From contig JAEPDS010000001.1 in NCBI GenBank assembly GCA_016842065.1, positions 199,536-263,535 of the forward strand: a stretch of DNA of 64,000 nt, read 5' to 3'. Within the stretch, counting starts at the first letter, position 1. Every line of letters starts with the position of its first letter. A program made the translations under genes and the position numbers. The notes beneath the pieces were generated by a model. That model was given only the letters and a program-made list of their open reading frames with translations. It made no database searches and was not told where the DNA came from. Source of the DNA: Candidatus Thiodiazotropha sp. 'RUGA' (lineage in GTDB: Bacteria > Pseudomonadota > Gammaproteobacteria > Chromatiales > Chromatiaceae). Below are positions 8,584 to 19,531 of this stretch, in pieces.

Positions 8584-9804
8584 CTATACACTGGTAATGT
8601 CCTGCTTGATTCCTACTCCGGCGCGGCGCCACTGTTTGTAGATCAATTCGACTGGATGGTGTACATCAATGTTGAGCCCGGCTTGTCTGATCTGCTGGCG
8701 AAACTGCATGGCGCAGCCGGTGCTGGAGGTGATCAGAATTTTCGCACCGCTGGCTTTGAGGTGGTTTAGTTTGATCTCACCAAGCTGATTGGATATCTCC
8801 GGTTGGGTAAGCAGGTAACTACCTGCTGCGCCGCAGCATAGTTCATTCTCAGCCAATTCGACCAATTCGAGCTGTGGGATCCTGTTCAGAATTTGCCAAT
8901 CCGTGCTGTCCCGTGAAGAGCAGGGTCGGTGCAGGGCCGCCCTGATTGGCAAGGGTGCCAGTTCAGGCATCTCACTGTCTGGCAACTGCAGTAGAAAATC
9001 AGAAATTGAGATCAGTGGCAGCCGGCTCGCCTGCTGCTCTGCCAGTTCCAGGTGGCATGCGGTGGCCAGGGTGACCAGGTTTTGCGCGTTGCTCTTGCCG
9101 GTCTGCGCACGGATGGCGTCACACTGCTGCCCGGCCTCCCTGATAAAGCCATTATGTCGATGCATGGCACCACAACACCCGGTGCTGGCAGGGATATCGA
9201 CCGCATAACCGATGCCACTCAGTAATTGGATGGCATTTTGTACCAGGTTGTCGTCGATTTTCGAGCCAATGCAGCCGGTGAACAGCTGTACCTTTTTTCC
9301 AGTCGGTTTTGAAGATGGATAAAAACCGCTGCGATCCACCGCTGTCCGGGGCAGTTGCTCTGCCATGGTGAGCAACTGCCTGAAACGCTTCACTGGCAGT
9401 TTTTTTAACTGGGCAAGCAAGCCTGATTTACGGGCCATACGATAGAGGCGTATCCAGTAATTGAGTCTGTCGTTATGGCTCAATTGCTGGAGAAGCTGTT
9501 TCAGTAGTGGTTTTTTTCGATGTTCCGAGGCTATTGATGAGCGGCTGGCATCCAGCAGGCTGCCATACTTCACACCGGATGGGCAGGCGGCTTCACAGGC
9601 CCGACAGTTAAGGCAACGGTCAAGATGGAGTTCGACATGGGAGTGCAGATCGATCTCGTTTTTCGCCAGCGCCTGAATCAGACTGATCCGGCCTCGAGGT
9701 GAATCAGCCTCGCTGGCGAGCAGTCGATAGGTTGGGCATACAGTCAGGCAGAGACCGCATTTTACGCAGCGGTCTGCTTCAACAAGCAGGTCTTCAGGTG
9801 TCAC
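8584..9804 (-). CDS. glcF: Glycolate oxidase iron-sulfur subunit GlcF-like
   Basis: Two 4Fe-4S motifs (CVKCGLCLTVCPTYRLL, CLNCRACEAACPSGVKYG) and CCG motifs (STGCCGAMHRHNG, ELCCGAAGSYLLTQPEIS). Confidence 0.9.
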   Translation of the reverse strand: MTPEDLLVEADRCVKCGLCLTVCPTYRLLASEADSPRGRISLIQALAKNEIDLHSHVELHLDRCLNCRACEAACPSGVKYGSLLDASRSSIASEHRKKPLLKQLLQQLSHNDRLNYWIRLYRMARKSGLLAQLKKLPVKRFRQLLTMAEQLPRTAVDRSGFYPSSKPTGKKVQLFTGCIGSKIDDNLVQNAIQLLSGIGYAVDIPASTGCCGAMHRHNGFIREAGQQCDAIRAQTGKSNAQNLVTLATACHLELAEQQASRLPLISISDFLLQLPDSEMPELAPLPIRAALHRPCSSRDSTDWQILNRIPQLELVELAENELCCGAAGSYLLTQPEISNQLGEIKLNHLKASGAKILITSSTGCAMQFRQQIRQAGLNIDVHHPVELIYKQWRRAGVGIKQDITSV

Positions 9805-9998
9805 AACGGGCAGCGTTTCCGGAAAAGATCGGCCATTTTACCTGAATCGTGCTGTCAGTTGGAGAAATCATGATGATTCAGCGTCAAATCGGTATCACCC
9901 GGCAGGTTGGTTTATCGGGTTGAGGAGAGTGGTCCCAGTCACTAATATTGGACATGATCTTGAACAACGGGTTCTGTTAACTACGCCGAGGTTGTGCC

Positions 9999-10307
9999 AT
10001 GTCCTACTATCGTTATCACCTCTTTTTTTGTGTCAATGAGCGACAGGATGGGCGTCCCTGCTGTGGCGTCCATGGCAGCAAGGCGATGCGTGACTACCTG
10101 AAAGGCCGGGTTAAGGAGCTGGGTTTGACCGGCCCAGGGGGGGTAAGAGTCACCACTGCCGGCTGTTTTGATCGCTGCGACCTTGGGCCGGTTCTGGTGA
10201 TCTACCCAGAAGCGGTCTGGTATACCTTCGTGGACCGTGACGATATTGACGAGATCCTGCAGCGCCACCTGATTGAGGGTGAAGTCGTTGAGCGACTGAC
10301 CGTTTAG
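9999..10307 (+). CDS. Thioredoxin-like [2Fe-2S] ferredoxin domain protein
   Basis: CVNERQDGRPCCGVHGSKAMRDYLK...TTAGCFDRCDLGPVLVIYPEAVWY cysteine pattern. Confidence 0.88.
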   Translation: MSYYRYHLFFCVNERQDGRPCCGVHGSKAMRDYLKGRVKELGLTGPGGVRVTTAGCFDRCDLGPVLVIYPEAVWYTFVDRDDIDEILQRHLIEGEVVERLTV

Positions 10308-10623
10308 CTGACCAATCCGGATTGTCGGTGGGTAATCTGTAGCTATTTCAGGAACTAAGTCATGTTTTGCGTATAGGCCCGCGAGATTTTCCTAAAGCGG
10401 CAAACGATGCTGCCGCTACTCAGTAGAAGTTGAGGATTGAGTGGTGTAGAGTGGCTTGCCGCTACGAATGCGAAAGCGTGACGCGGGTTGGTATTGGAGT
10501 GAAAAAATAGCCATTTCATTGCTTATAATCCCTTGCATTAGCCGAGTGATTGTATACTATTAAGAAATTAGTCTAAGTTTCCTCACTTAATGGACTGTTT
10601 CGTATGGGATTTTGGAGTTTGCC

Positions 10624-12453
10624 ATGTCAGGTTTAGCCCGTTTAGCTACCCCTTTTATTCTTATGTTAGCGCTCGTCGCCTGCGGTGGTGGCGATGCAGA
10701 GACCCCTTGGGATAGTAGCGGTGGAACAACCGGGACCGGCGACACCATTGATGATGCGGGAACCGCTGGGGCTACCATATTTCTTGGTAACGGCTCAGGA
10801 TCCTCTTTTGAAATAGGTGAGTTGAATATTGCTGTTACCTCTCTCTCCGCCGGCGGACAGACTTCTGTCAGGGCTACCTTGGCTGATGTGGAAGGTAATC
10901 TGTATCAGGATAGCGCCACAGTCACCTTCACAACTGACTGCCTGGCTTCCGGATTGGCTACCATCGATTCATCTGTAAGCACTGCAGATGGTGTTGTGAC
11001 GGCAACTTATATTGCCCAAGGCTGTTCCGGCTCCGATACGATCCGTGCGACCACAACGGTGAATGGAAATACATCTACTGCTACGGGAACGGTGAGTATT
11101 CAACCGGCAGAGATCGGTTCCATGCAATTTGTTTCGGCAGAACCGTCTATTATCGGTCTCCGCGGTGTAGGTTTGACCGAGGTCTCCAAGGTTTCGTTCC
11201 AGGTGCTGGATACCAACGGCAATCCGGTTTCCCAGCAGGTGGTCAACTTCTCTTTGAATACGGATATCGGCGGGGTTGCGATACCTGCCGGTTCGATCAA
11301 AGCGACCAGCGACATCGATGGAATCGTCAGAACGGATGTTAAATCGGGCACTGTACCGACTACCGTCCGGGTGACAGCATCGTTGGAATCCAACCCATTG
11401 ATCTCAACCCAGTCTGACGGTCTGGTCATCTCCACCGGTGTTTCAGATCAGAACAGTATCTCCCTGAGCGCAGAAATTCTGAACTGTGAAGGACTGAATC
11501 TCGATGGCACCGAAGTTGAGGTCACAGTGCATGCTTCGGACCATTTCAACAACCCTGTACCGGATGGTACGGCTGTCTATTTCACCACTGAGGGTGGCCA
11601 GATACAGTCACAATGCCAGATTGATGATGGTTCCTGTAGCGTGCTCTGGACGAGTTCCAATCCCAGGCCCTGGGATGACCTGCTGCCTGGTGGAATGGGA
11701 CGCGTAACGATTCTTGCTACCATGCTGGGTGAAGAGTCATTTGTTGATGCCAATGGTAATGGTGTATTGGACTCGGGTGATACCCCCTTTGCCGATATCC
11801 CTGAGGCATTCCGTGATGACAATGAAGATGGTGTTCGTGATCCCGTAGCGGAAGAGTTTGTGGATTTTAATAACAACAATACCTATGACGGTGTTGGTGT
11901 GGATCCTGACTACAATGGCGCGCTCTGCTGCGATGCCGCTGCTGTTGCTGAAGCGCAATCCGCAGTTGCTTCCGGGGATGATCCTGGTGTCTGTTTTGGT
12001 GTTACCCCGGTCTCTGTCGTCTCATGCAGTGCCGAGAAGAACATCAATGTACGGGATAGCCTGGTACTGGTGATGTCTGAGTCTTTTCCTGTGATTCTAT
12101 TGGATGGTGCAGATGTTGATGTGGCTACCGGTTTTCTGGAGATTGACCTGCCAGCAGGAATTTCAACATACACCTTTACTATCAGAGGTGCAGTCACCGG
12201 ACAGGTGATGCCGGCTGGTACAACGGTTAACTTTACGACTACCAATGGTAGCATCGAGACTGGAGGCAGTTTTATTGTGCCGAGTACGAATGCGAATGCC
12301 CGATTGGCCTCGCAAGCCGGTGTGGTTGACTATCGGGTGGCACTCACGCCGACTGAAAATAGAAATCCAGGCGATGAGACCGGAATTTTGACAGTTAAAG
12401 TAACCACGCCTGGTGGTACCACGACCAGTGGGTTTGTGATTGTAAACGATTAA
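10624..12453 (+). CDS. Ig-like (invasin/BIG-type) domain lipoprotein with embedded Ca2+-loop-like Asp/Asn repeats
   Basis: Lipobox ALVACGGG; repeated Ig-like strands (SVRATLADVEGNLYQDSATVTFTTDC..., SFQVLDTNGNPVSQQVVNFSLNTD...); DANGNGVLDSGDT / DDNEDGVRD / DFNNNNTYDG. Confidence 0.8.
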   Translation: MSGLARLATPFILMLALVACGGGDAETPWDSSGGTTGTGDTIDDAGTAGATIFLGNGSGSSFEIGELNIAVTSLSAGGQTSVRATLADVEGNLYQDSATVTFTTDCLASGLATIDSSVSTADGVVTATYIAQGCSGSDTIRATTTVNGNTSTATGTVSIQPAEIGSMQFVSAEPSIIGLRGVGLTEVSKVSFQVLDTNGNPVSQQVVNFSLNTDIGGVAIPAGSIKATSDIDGIVRTDVKSGTVPTTVRVTASLESNPLISTQSDGLVISTGVSDQNSISLSAEILNCEGLNLDGTEVEVTVHASDHFNNPVPDGTAVYFTTEGGQIQSQCQIDDGSCSVLWTSSNPRPWDDLLPGGMGRVTILATMLGEESFVDANGNGVLDSGDTPFADIPEAFRDDNEDGVRDPVAEEFVDFNNNNTYDGVGVDPDYNGALCCDAAAVAEAQSAVASGDDPGVCFGVTPVSVVSCSAEKNINVRDSLVLVMSESFPVILLDGADVDVATGFLEIDLPAGISTYTFTIRGAVTGQVMPAGTTVNFTTTNGSIETGGSFIVPSTNANARLASQAGVVDYRVALTPTENRNPGDETGILTVKVTTPGGTTTSGFVIVND

Positions 12454-12476
12454 CAACTGTCTGTTGTTTTGTAATG

Positions 12477-12509
12477 AAAACCCTGTCTGACTCCAGGCAG
12501 GGTTTTTTT
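12477..12509 (+). terminator. Rho-independent terminator after the Ig-like lipoprotein gene
   Basis: aaaaCCCTGTCTGactcCAGGCAGGGttttttt. Confidence 0.85.
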
Positions 12510-12626
12510 GTGGCTTTGTTTTCTTCAGCTAATCTTGAATCAATCCCTTGACGCTTAACCATGGCAAAGACACAATGCTGACCATCCGTTTTTTCTACGG
12601 GGCATGATGCCCTAGAACTACACATA

Positions 12627-13442
12627 GTGAACAACTCACCACCGCTCGTAAGAATCAGAGATCTGCACTTCCACCACGGAGATCGCCCGATTTTCCAAGG
12701 GGTCGATATCGATATCCCCCGTGGTAAGGTTACGGCCATCATGGGCCCCAGCGGTACCGGAAAGACCACCTTGCTCAAGCTGATCGGCGGTCAATTGCGT
12801 CCGACCAGGGGCCGCATCGAGGTTGATGGCCAGGATGTGCATAAACTCTCCCGTAAGGCGCTCTATAAACTGCGCATGCGGATGGGCATGCTGTTTCAGA
12901 GCGGAGCCCTGCTGACCGATCTCTCGGTCTATGACAATGTGGCCTACCCGTTGCGGGAGCACACCAATCTGCCGGAGTCGATGATTCGTCGTCTGGTATT
13001 GATGAAGCTCGAAGCGGTTGGCCTGCGGGGTGCCAGGGAGTTGATGCCTTCGGAGCTTTCCGGCGGTATGGCCAGGCGAGTCGCCCTCTCCCGAGCAATT
13101 GCCCTGGATCCCATGATGGTGATGTACGATGAGCCGTTCACCGGTCAGGATCCGATCTCCATGGGGGTGCTGGCGCAACTGGTGAGGCGCTTGAACGATG
13201 CGGTCGGTCTGACCAGCATTCTGGTCTCCCATGACGTTGAGGAGACGGCGGGTATCTCCGATCTGATCTATGTGATCTCCGGAGGCAAGGTGATCGAATC
13301 AGGTGCACCTGACGCCTTGATGGGCTCCAGCTCACCGGCGGTCAAGCAGTTCATGGGGGGGCTGCCGGATGGTCCGGTAGGTTTCCACTATCAGGCACCG
13401 TCCCTGTCTGAAGACCTGCTGACTATGCGGGGGGCAAAGTAG
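12627..13442 (+). CDS. mlaF: Phospholipid ABC transporter ATP-binding protein MlaF
   Basis: Walker [18 protein letters not shown], signature [33 protein letters not shown]; followed by mlaE/mlaD; GTG start. Confidence 0.93.
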   Translation: MNNSPPLVRIRDLHFHHGDRPIFQGVDIDIPRGKVTAIMGPSGTGKTTLLKLIGGQLRPTRGRIEVDGQDVHKLSRKALYKLRMRMGMLFQSGALLTDLSVYDNVAYPLREHTNLPESMIRRLVLMKLEAVGLRGARELMPSELSGGMARRVALSRAIALDPMMVMYDEPFTGQDPISMGVLAQLVRRLNDAVGLTSILVSHDVEETAGISDLIYVISGGKVIESGAPDALMGSSSPAVKQFMGGLPDGPVGFHYQAPSLSEDLLTMRGAK

Positions 13443-14221
13443 TGTTGGATCTCTTCGCCAGATTCGGTCGAGTCGGTTTGGCTGCGCTGGAGCGATTGGG
13501 GCGTGGTCACCTGTTGCTGTTACAGATTCTGCTGGGACTCACCAGCCTGCTGCCTCGTCCGAAGCTGCTGGCCGCCCAGATCCACAGTATCGGTGTGCGT
13601 ACCACCACAATCATTGTGGTCTCCGGATTGTTCGTCGGTATGGTGCTCGGTCTGCAGGGTTACTATGTGCTCTCCCAGTTCGGTGCTGAGGATAGCCTGG
13701 GCGTGATGGTGGCCGCCTCTCTGGTGCGTGAATTGGGCCCAGTGGTTACCGCACTGCTGTTTGCCGGACGTGCCGGGTCGGCGCTGACCGCAGAGATTGG
13801 CCTGATGAAGGCAACTGAGCAGCTTTCGGGCTTGGAGATGATGGCTGTCGACCCGATTCGTCGCATTCTCTCCCCCAGATTCTATGCCGGGTTCATCTCC
13901 ATGCCCCTGCTGGCCGCCATGTTCAGCGCGATTGGTGTGATCGGTGGTTATTTTGTCAGTGTGGGATTACTTGGGGTGGATGATGGCGCCTTCTGGAGTC
14001 AGATGCAGGCCAAGATCGACTGGAGCGAGGATGTGCTCAATGGTGTGATCAAGAGCTTTGTGTTCGGTTTTGTCTGCGCCTGGATCGCCCTTTTTCAGGG
14101 ATATGATACGATCCCCACATCAGCGGGTGTCAGTCAGTCGACGACACGGACGGTGGTTCACTCGGCACTCGCGGTGCTGGTGCTTGATTTCGTACTGACC
14201 GCATTAATGTTTGGAGGCTAA
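13442..14221 (+). CDS. mlaE: Phospholipid ABC transporter permease MlaE
   Basis: [68 protein letters not shown]. Confidence 0.95.
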   Translation: MLDLFARFGRVGLAALERLGRGHLLLLQILLGLTSLLPRPKLLAAQIHSIGVRTTTIIVVSGLFVGMVLGLQGYYVLSQFGAEDSLGVMVAASLVRELGPVVTALLFAGRAGSALTAEIGLMKATEQLSGLEMMAVDPIRRILSPRFYAGFISMPLLAAMFSAIGVIGGYFVSVGLLGVDDGAFWSQMQAKIDWSEDVLNGVIKSFVFGFVCAWIALFQGYDTIPTSAGVSQSTTRTVVHSALAVLVLDFVLTALMFGG

Positions 14222-14223
14222 TC

Positions 14224-14703
14224 ATGCAGACAAGACAGTTGGAGATTACCGTCGGCTTCTTCATGGCACTGGGTCTTGTGGCACTCTTTTTCCTGGCCAT
14301 GCAGGTCAGTAATCTAGCCAGTATCTCATCCGATGAGGGTTATACGGTAACCGCCCGCTTCGACAATATTGGTGGACTGAAAGTCCGTTCGCCGGTCTCC
14401 ATGGCTGGGGTAAGAGTCGGCCGTGTGGTTGGTATCAGTTACGATCAGAGCAGCTTTGAAGCCGTGGTCACTCTCGCTATCGATCCTGAATTCAACCAGA
14501 TCCCCGATGATAGTATCGCCAAGATCTACACCTCAGGCCTGCTGGGTGAGCAGTATGTTGGTTTGGATCCAGGGGGCAGTCTGGAGAGTCTGGAGCAGGA
14601 CAGTGAATTGATGATGACTCAGTCGGCGTTGGTGCTGGAAGAGATCGTGGGGCAGTTTCTTTTCAGTAAAGCTGAAGAGAATGCCTTGTCTGATGAGCCC
14701 TGA
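14224..14703 (+). CDS. mlaD: Outer membrane lipid asymmetry substrate-binding MCE protein MlaD
   Basis: MCE domain (YTVTARFDNIGGLKVRSPVSMAGVRVGRVVGISYDQ, IYTSGLLGEQYVGLDPGG). Confidence 0.94.
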   Translation: MQTRQLEITVGFFMALGLVALFFLAMQVSNLASISSDEGYTVTARFDNIGGLKVRSPVSMAGVRVGRVVGISYDQSSFEAVVTLAIDPEFNQIPDDSIAKIYTSGLLGEQYVGLDPGGSLESLEQDSELMMTQSALVLEEIVGQFLFSKAEENALSDEP

Positions 14704-14707
14704 TAGC

Positions 14708-15028
14708 ATGAGCGAAACAAAGCTGGAGCGGGTGGGGGCCTTCCATTTTCAGCTGCATGGTGAGATGACCTTCACACATGCCAGGTCGCTACTGCTGCAG
14801 TCGGAAACCCTGTTTGCCAACTTGCCCGATGTGGAGATCGATCTGATGCGGGTGGAGAAGGCCGACAGCGCCGGACTCGCACTGATGCTTGAGTGGCTGG
14901 CCAGGGCTGCGGAACGGGATGCCAGGGTTATCTTCACAGAGGTACCCGAGACAATCCACTCAGTAGCACGACTCTGCCAGATTGAGACACTGCTGACTGG
15001 ACATATTGCGGAATCGAGCAGCCGCTAA
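14708..15028 (+). CDS. mlaB: STAS-domain protein, MlaB-like
   Basis: STAS pattern (VEIDLMRVEKADSAGLALMLEWLARAAERDARVIFTEVPE), directly after mlaD. Confidence 0.85.
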   Translation: MSETKLERVGAFHFQLHGEMTFTHARSLLLQSETLFANLPDVEIDLMRVEKADSAGLALMLEWLARAAERDARVIFTEVPETIHSVARLCQIETLLTGHIAESSSR

Positions 15029-15333
15029 GCTAAGGTACCGGGTTAATTGGAGCGATCTGCATCTTGAATCGGCACATTTTGATCGACAATCTGTTTCACT
15101 CAGAGTTGTTCAGCGGTTGCATAACTTGATTTGTGACAATTTTTAGTGGATTGGTCTAGAATAGGCCTTGAAATAATCTCTGTTTTAAGATTCAATACTC
15201 AATCCTATCCAGTCTTCCCCCTCGATACTGTTACTCGGCACGCGGTGTATTACTGGATGCTTGGCATGAAGAATAGAAGCGGATCGACTCCGCTCAACAC
15301 ATCCCCAATCATTCAATTGGAGATCCTCAATCG

Positions 15334-15660
15334 ATGAGTGAGCAGATTGTTCATATAACAGACGATTCGTTTGAATCTGACGTACTTCAATCAAATCAGC
15401 CGGTGCTGATTGATTACTGGGCCGAATGGTGTGGTCCCTGTAAGATGATTGCGCCGGTACTGGACGAAATTGCCAAAGAGTATGGCGATAAGTTGAAAGT
15501 GGCAAAATTGAATATTGACGAAAACCCGAATACACCACCGAAATACGGCATTCGCGGCATACCGACCCTGATGTTGTTCAAGAATGGTGAAGTCGAGGCA
15601 ACCAAGGTTGGTGCTGTCTCAAAATCGCAACTCGTGGCATTTATCGATAGTAATCTTTAA
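15334..15660 (+). CDS. trxA: Thioredoxin
   Basis: [62 protein letters not shown]; precedes rho. Confidence 0.97.
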   Translation: MSEQIVHITDDSFESDVLQSNQPVLIDYWAEWCGPCKMIAPVLDEIAKEYGDKLKVAKLNIDENPNTPPKYGIRGIPTLMLFKNGEVEATKVGAVSKSQLVAFIDSNL

Positions 15661-15844
15661 ACAGCAATCAGGCGCAGGACGTTTCGCCACTGTCTGCCAA
15701 CATCCGACCTCGTAGACTCCTCGCTCCGTTCAGGCCTGAGCTGATAACCGACAACGAAATCAAAAGCTAAATATCAACCAACCCATTGCGGGCCGATTTC
15801 CTTCCAAACAAATTTCTCGTAAACCAACACACTCCTGAATCACT

Positions 15845-17101
15845 ATGAACCTTACCGAATTAAAGAAAATGCCTGTGCCGGAACTGGCTGAACTCGCTAC
15901 CAACATGAAAATTGAAGGTATGGCGAGGACACGAAAACAGGATCTGATCTTTGCCATTCTCAAAGCACATGCGAAAAAAGGTGAAAGCATCTTCGGTGAT
16001 GGGGTGTTGGAGATCCTGCAGGATGGTTTCGGTTTTCTCCGCTCGGCTGACAGCTCCTACCTGGCGGGCCCGGATGATATCTATGTTTCACCGAGTCAGA
16101 TTCGCCGCTTCAGTCTGCGTACCGGTGATACCATCTCCGGTAAGATCCGACCGCCCAAGGATGGTGAACGCTATTTTGCCTTGCTCAAGGTGGATAAGAT
16201 CAACTATGACAAACCGGAGAATGCGAAAAGCAAAATCCTGTTTGAGAACTTCACGCCACTGTTTGCCAATCAACGTTTTCACCTGGAGATCGGTAACGGC
16301 AGTACCGAGGATATCACCGCCCGTACCATCGATCTCTGTGCGCCAATTGGCAAAGGCCAGCGTGGTTTGATCGTATCTCCGCCAAAAGCGGGTAAGACGA
16401 TGATGTTGCAGAACATTGCCCAATCGATCACCCACAACCATCCTGAGTGCTATGTGATGGTCCTGCTGATCGATGAGCGTCCTGAGGAGGTCACGGAGAT
16501 GGCCCGCTCAGTGCGAGGTGAAGTGATTTCGAGTACCTTTGATGAACCGGCGACCCGTCACGTACAGGTTGCCGAGATGGTTATCGAAAAGGCGAAGCGA
16601 CTGGTCGAACACAAACGTGATGTGGTGATTCTGCTCGACTCCATTACCCGTCTGGCCCGCGCCTACAACACGGTTGTACCCTCGTCGGGTAAGGTGTTGA
16701 CCGGTGGTGTGGATGCCAATGCCCTGCATCGGCCAAAGCGCTTTTTCGGTGCGGCGCGAAATGTCGAGGAGGGCGGTTCGTTGACCATTCTGGCGACCGC
16801 GCTGGTGGACACCGGCTCGCGTATGGACGATGTGATCTACGAGGAGTTCAAAGGTACCGGCAACATGGAAGTGCATCTTGATCGTCGGATTGCCGAGAAA
16901 CGTATCTTCCCGGCCATCAATATCAACCGCTCAGGCACCCGTCGTGAAGAGTTGCTGATGAAACCGGATGAACTGCAGAAGATGTGGATCCTGCGTAAAA
17001 TCCTCCACCCCATGGATGAGCTGGCAGCGATGGAGTTTCTGTTCGATAAACTCAAGGTCAGCAAGACCAATGACGAGTTCTTCGATGCCATGAAGGGTTG
17101 A
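15845..17101 (+). CDS. rho: Transcription termination factor Rho
   Basis: [47 protein letters not shown]..., [29 protein letters not shown]. Confidence 0.98.
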   Translation: MNLTELKKMPVPELAELATNMKIEGMARTRKQDLIFAILKAHAKKGESIFGDGVLEILQDGFGFLRSADSSYLAGPDDIYVSPSQIRRFSLRTGDTISGKIRPPKDGERYFALLKVDKINYDKPENAKSKILFENFTPLFANQRFHLEIGNGSTEDITARTIDLCAPIGKGQRGLIVSPPKAGKTMMLQNIAQSITHNHPECYVMVLLIDERPEEVTEMARSVRGEVISSTFDEPATRHVQVAEMVIEKAKRLVEHKRDVVILLDSITRLARAYNTVVPSSGKVLTGGVDANALHRPKRFFGAARNVEEGGSLTILATALVDTGSRMDDVIYEEFKGTGNMEVHLDRRIAEKRIFPAININRSGTRREELLMKPDELQKMWILRKILHPMDELAAMEFLFDKLKVSKTNDEFFDAMKG

Positions 17102-17134
17102 TGCCGTCCCAAACCGACTGGTTATTAAGATTCA

Positions 17135-17293
17135 AAAAGTCCGCGAATAAACGCGAATGAACGCAAATATGTATTAGGACTTTCTACGGCAGCACCTTAG
17201 ACGGCCCAGTTAAGACTTGAGCGCGTCCTGCCCCGACAATCAACCGTCCTTTTTTTTATTTGCGTTTTTTGCGTTCATTCGCGGTCCTCTTTT
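17135..17293. repeat. Extragenic palindrome of the CGCGAAT/ACGCAAAT type (second copy)
   Basis: Left ccgcgaataaacgcgaatgaacgcaaat and right atttgcgttttttgcgttcattcgcgg are near reverse complements. Confidence 0.75.
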
Positions 17294-17388
17294 CCTTGAC
17301 CATCTGCCGTTTTCTTAGCTCGACTATACTGAAGAGAGGGTGTGGCTAAGCTGCGGGCAGTCGGTTACAGTTGAACTTTCCACACTGA

Positions 17389-18075
<687 letters not shown>

Positions 18076-18092
18076 TTTGAAATAGGCACAGC

Positions 18093-19511
18093 ATGGGCCA
18101 GGAGATTACCTCAAGTAATTTTACTGAAGCGGATATTGCTGAATTTCAGCGACGCTTGATTTTGGAAACCAGGCTGCTGGAAAGCTGGTTCAAAGAGGGG
18201 GTTTTCGACAGCCGCGGAGATCTGGGTGGATTGGAGTTGGAAGCCTGCATCCTCGACCAGGCTGGTGAACCTGCCCCACTGAATCAGCAACTGCTGGCCG
18301 GTCTGGATGATCGGTTCGTGGTGCCCGAACTGGCAACCTTCAATGTAGAGATCAATACCACCCCTCGTCAGCTGCAGGCCGGCGCACTGGACCGGATGTT
18401 TGAGGAGTTGCAGGGTATCTGGCGTGAATGCAACGGACAGGCCGAAACGCTCTCTGCAAGAATGGGTATGGTGGGTATTCTGCCGACTCTGCGACAAGCC
18501 GATCTCAGTCTCGAGAACATGTCCCCGCTGAACCGTTATCGGGCACTCAACGATCAGGTTTTCAAGTTGCGCCGTGGGCAGCCGGTGGAGTTGCATATCG
18601 ATGGTCGCGAGACACTTGATCTCTGCCATGATGATGTAATGCTGGAATCTGCCGCCACCTCTTTTCAGATCCACCTGCAGGTTCCGGCCAACCAGGCGGC
18701 AAAACTCTACAATCTGTCAAAAATCGTATCGGCGCCGATGGTTGCCTTGAGCGCAAACTCGCCCTACCTGTTTGGCAGAAGTCTGTGGGACGAGACCAGG
18801 ATTCCACTCTTTGAGCAATCCATCTCAGTGGGTGCATCTGATTTGACCAAGCGGGTGAGCTTTGGCATTCGCTATCTCTATCAATCGATGATGGAGAATT
18901 TCAGTGCCAATCTCCAGCGCTATCCGGTATTACTGCCCAGACTGATGGACGAGCCGGTGGAGCGGTTGGCTCATCTGCGCCTGCACAATGGCACCATCTG
19001 GCGCTGGAACCGACCTCTGATCGGTTTCAATGAACAACAGCAACCCCATCTGCGGATTGAACATCGGGTCGTGCCGGCGGGTCCAACTCTACCTGACATG
19101 ATTGCCAATGCGGCTTTCTATTTCGGTCTGGTTACCGGGCTGGCAGAGCAGTATCAGCAGCCGGAGCGTGAAATGGGTTTCATCAGAGCACGCAGTAACT
19201 TCTACCAGGCGGCCCGTTTCGGTTTGCAGTCGCAGCTCTATTGGTTTGGCTGGCAGAGTATTCCGGCTGACCGGTTGATTGCGGAGCAGTTGCTACCGAT
19301 AGCCAGAAGAGGACTACTCTCTTTGGCTATCGATCCCCTGTCGGTGGAGTATTGGCTGAGTATCATCGAGGCAAGGGTCAAACGGGGGATCAACGGGGCT
19401 GGCTGGCAAAAGCAGTGGGTAGCCAACTATGGTTTGGATATGCAGGGTTTGACCCTGGCTTACCTGGAACGGCAGGAGAGTGGTAAACCGGTTCATGAGT
19501 GGAGTGTTTAA
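18093..19511 (+). CDS. Glutamate-cysteine ligase (GCS2)-like carboxylate-amine ligase family protein
   Basis: LGGLELEACILD..., FNVEINTTPRQLQ, SATSFQIHLQVPANQAAKLYNLSKIVSAPMVALSANSPYLFGRSLWDETRIPLFEQS. Confidence 0.75.
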   Translation: MGQEITSSNFTEADIAEFQRRLILETRLLESWFKEGVFDSRGDLGGLELEACILDQAGEPAPLNQQLLAGLDDRFVVPELATFNVEINTTPRQLQAGALDRMFEELQGIWRECNGQAETLSARMGMVGILPTLRQADLSLENMSPLNRYRALNDQVFKLRRGQPVELHIDGRETLDLCHDDVMLESAATSFQIHLQVPANQAAKLYNLSKIVSAPMVALSANSPYLFGRSLWDETRIPLFEQSISVGASDLTKRVSFGIRYLYQSMMENFSANLQRYPVLLPRLMDEPVERLAHLRLHNGTIWRWNRPLIGFNEQQQPHLRIEHRVVPAGPTLPDMIANAAFYFGLVTGLAEQYQQPEREMGFIRARSNFYQAARFGLQSQLYWFGWQSIPADRLIAEQLLPIARRGLLSLAIDPLSVEYWLSIIEARVKRGINGAGWQKQWVANYGLDMQGLTLAYLERQESGKPVHEWSV

Positions 19512-19531
19512 ATGTTATCGGTGCTGTGGAA

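Noticed and set aside
10390-10465. Possible inverted repeat agcggcaa / ttgccgct upstream of the Ig-like lipoprotein
   Set aside because: Arms of only 8 bp with a wide gap; no second supporting signal.
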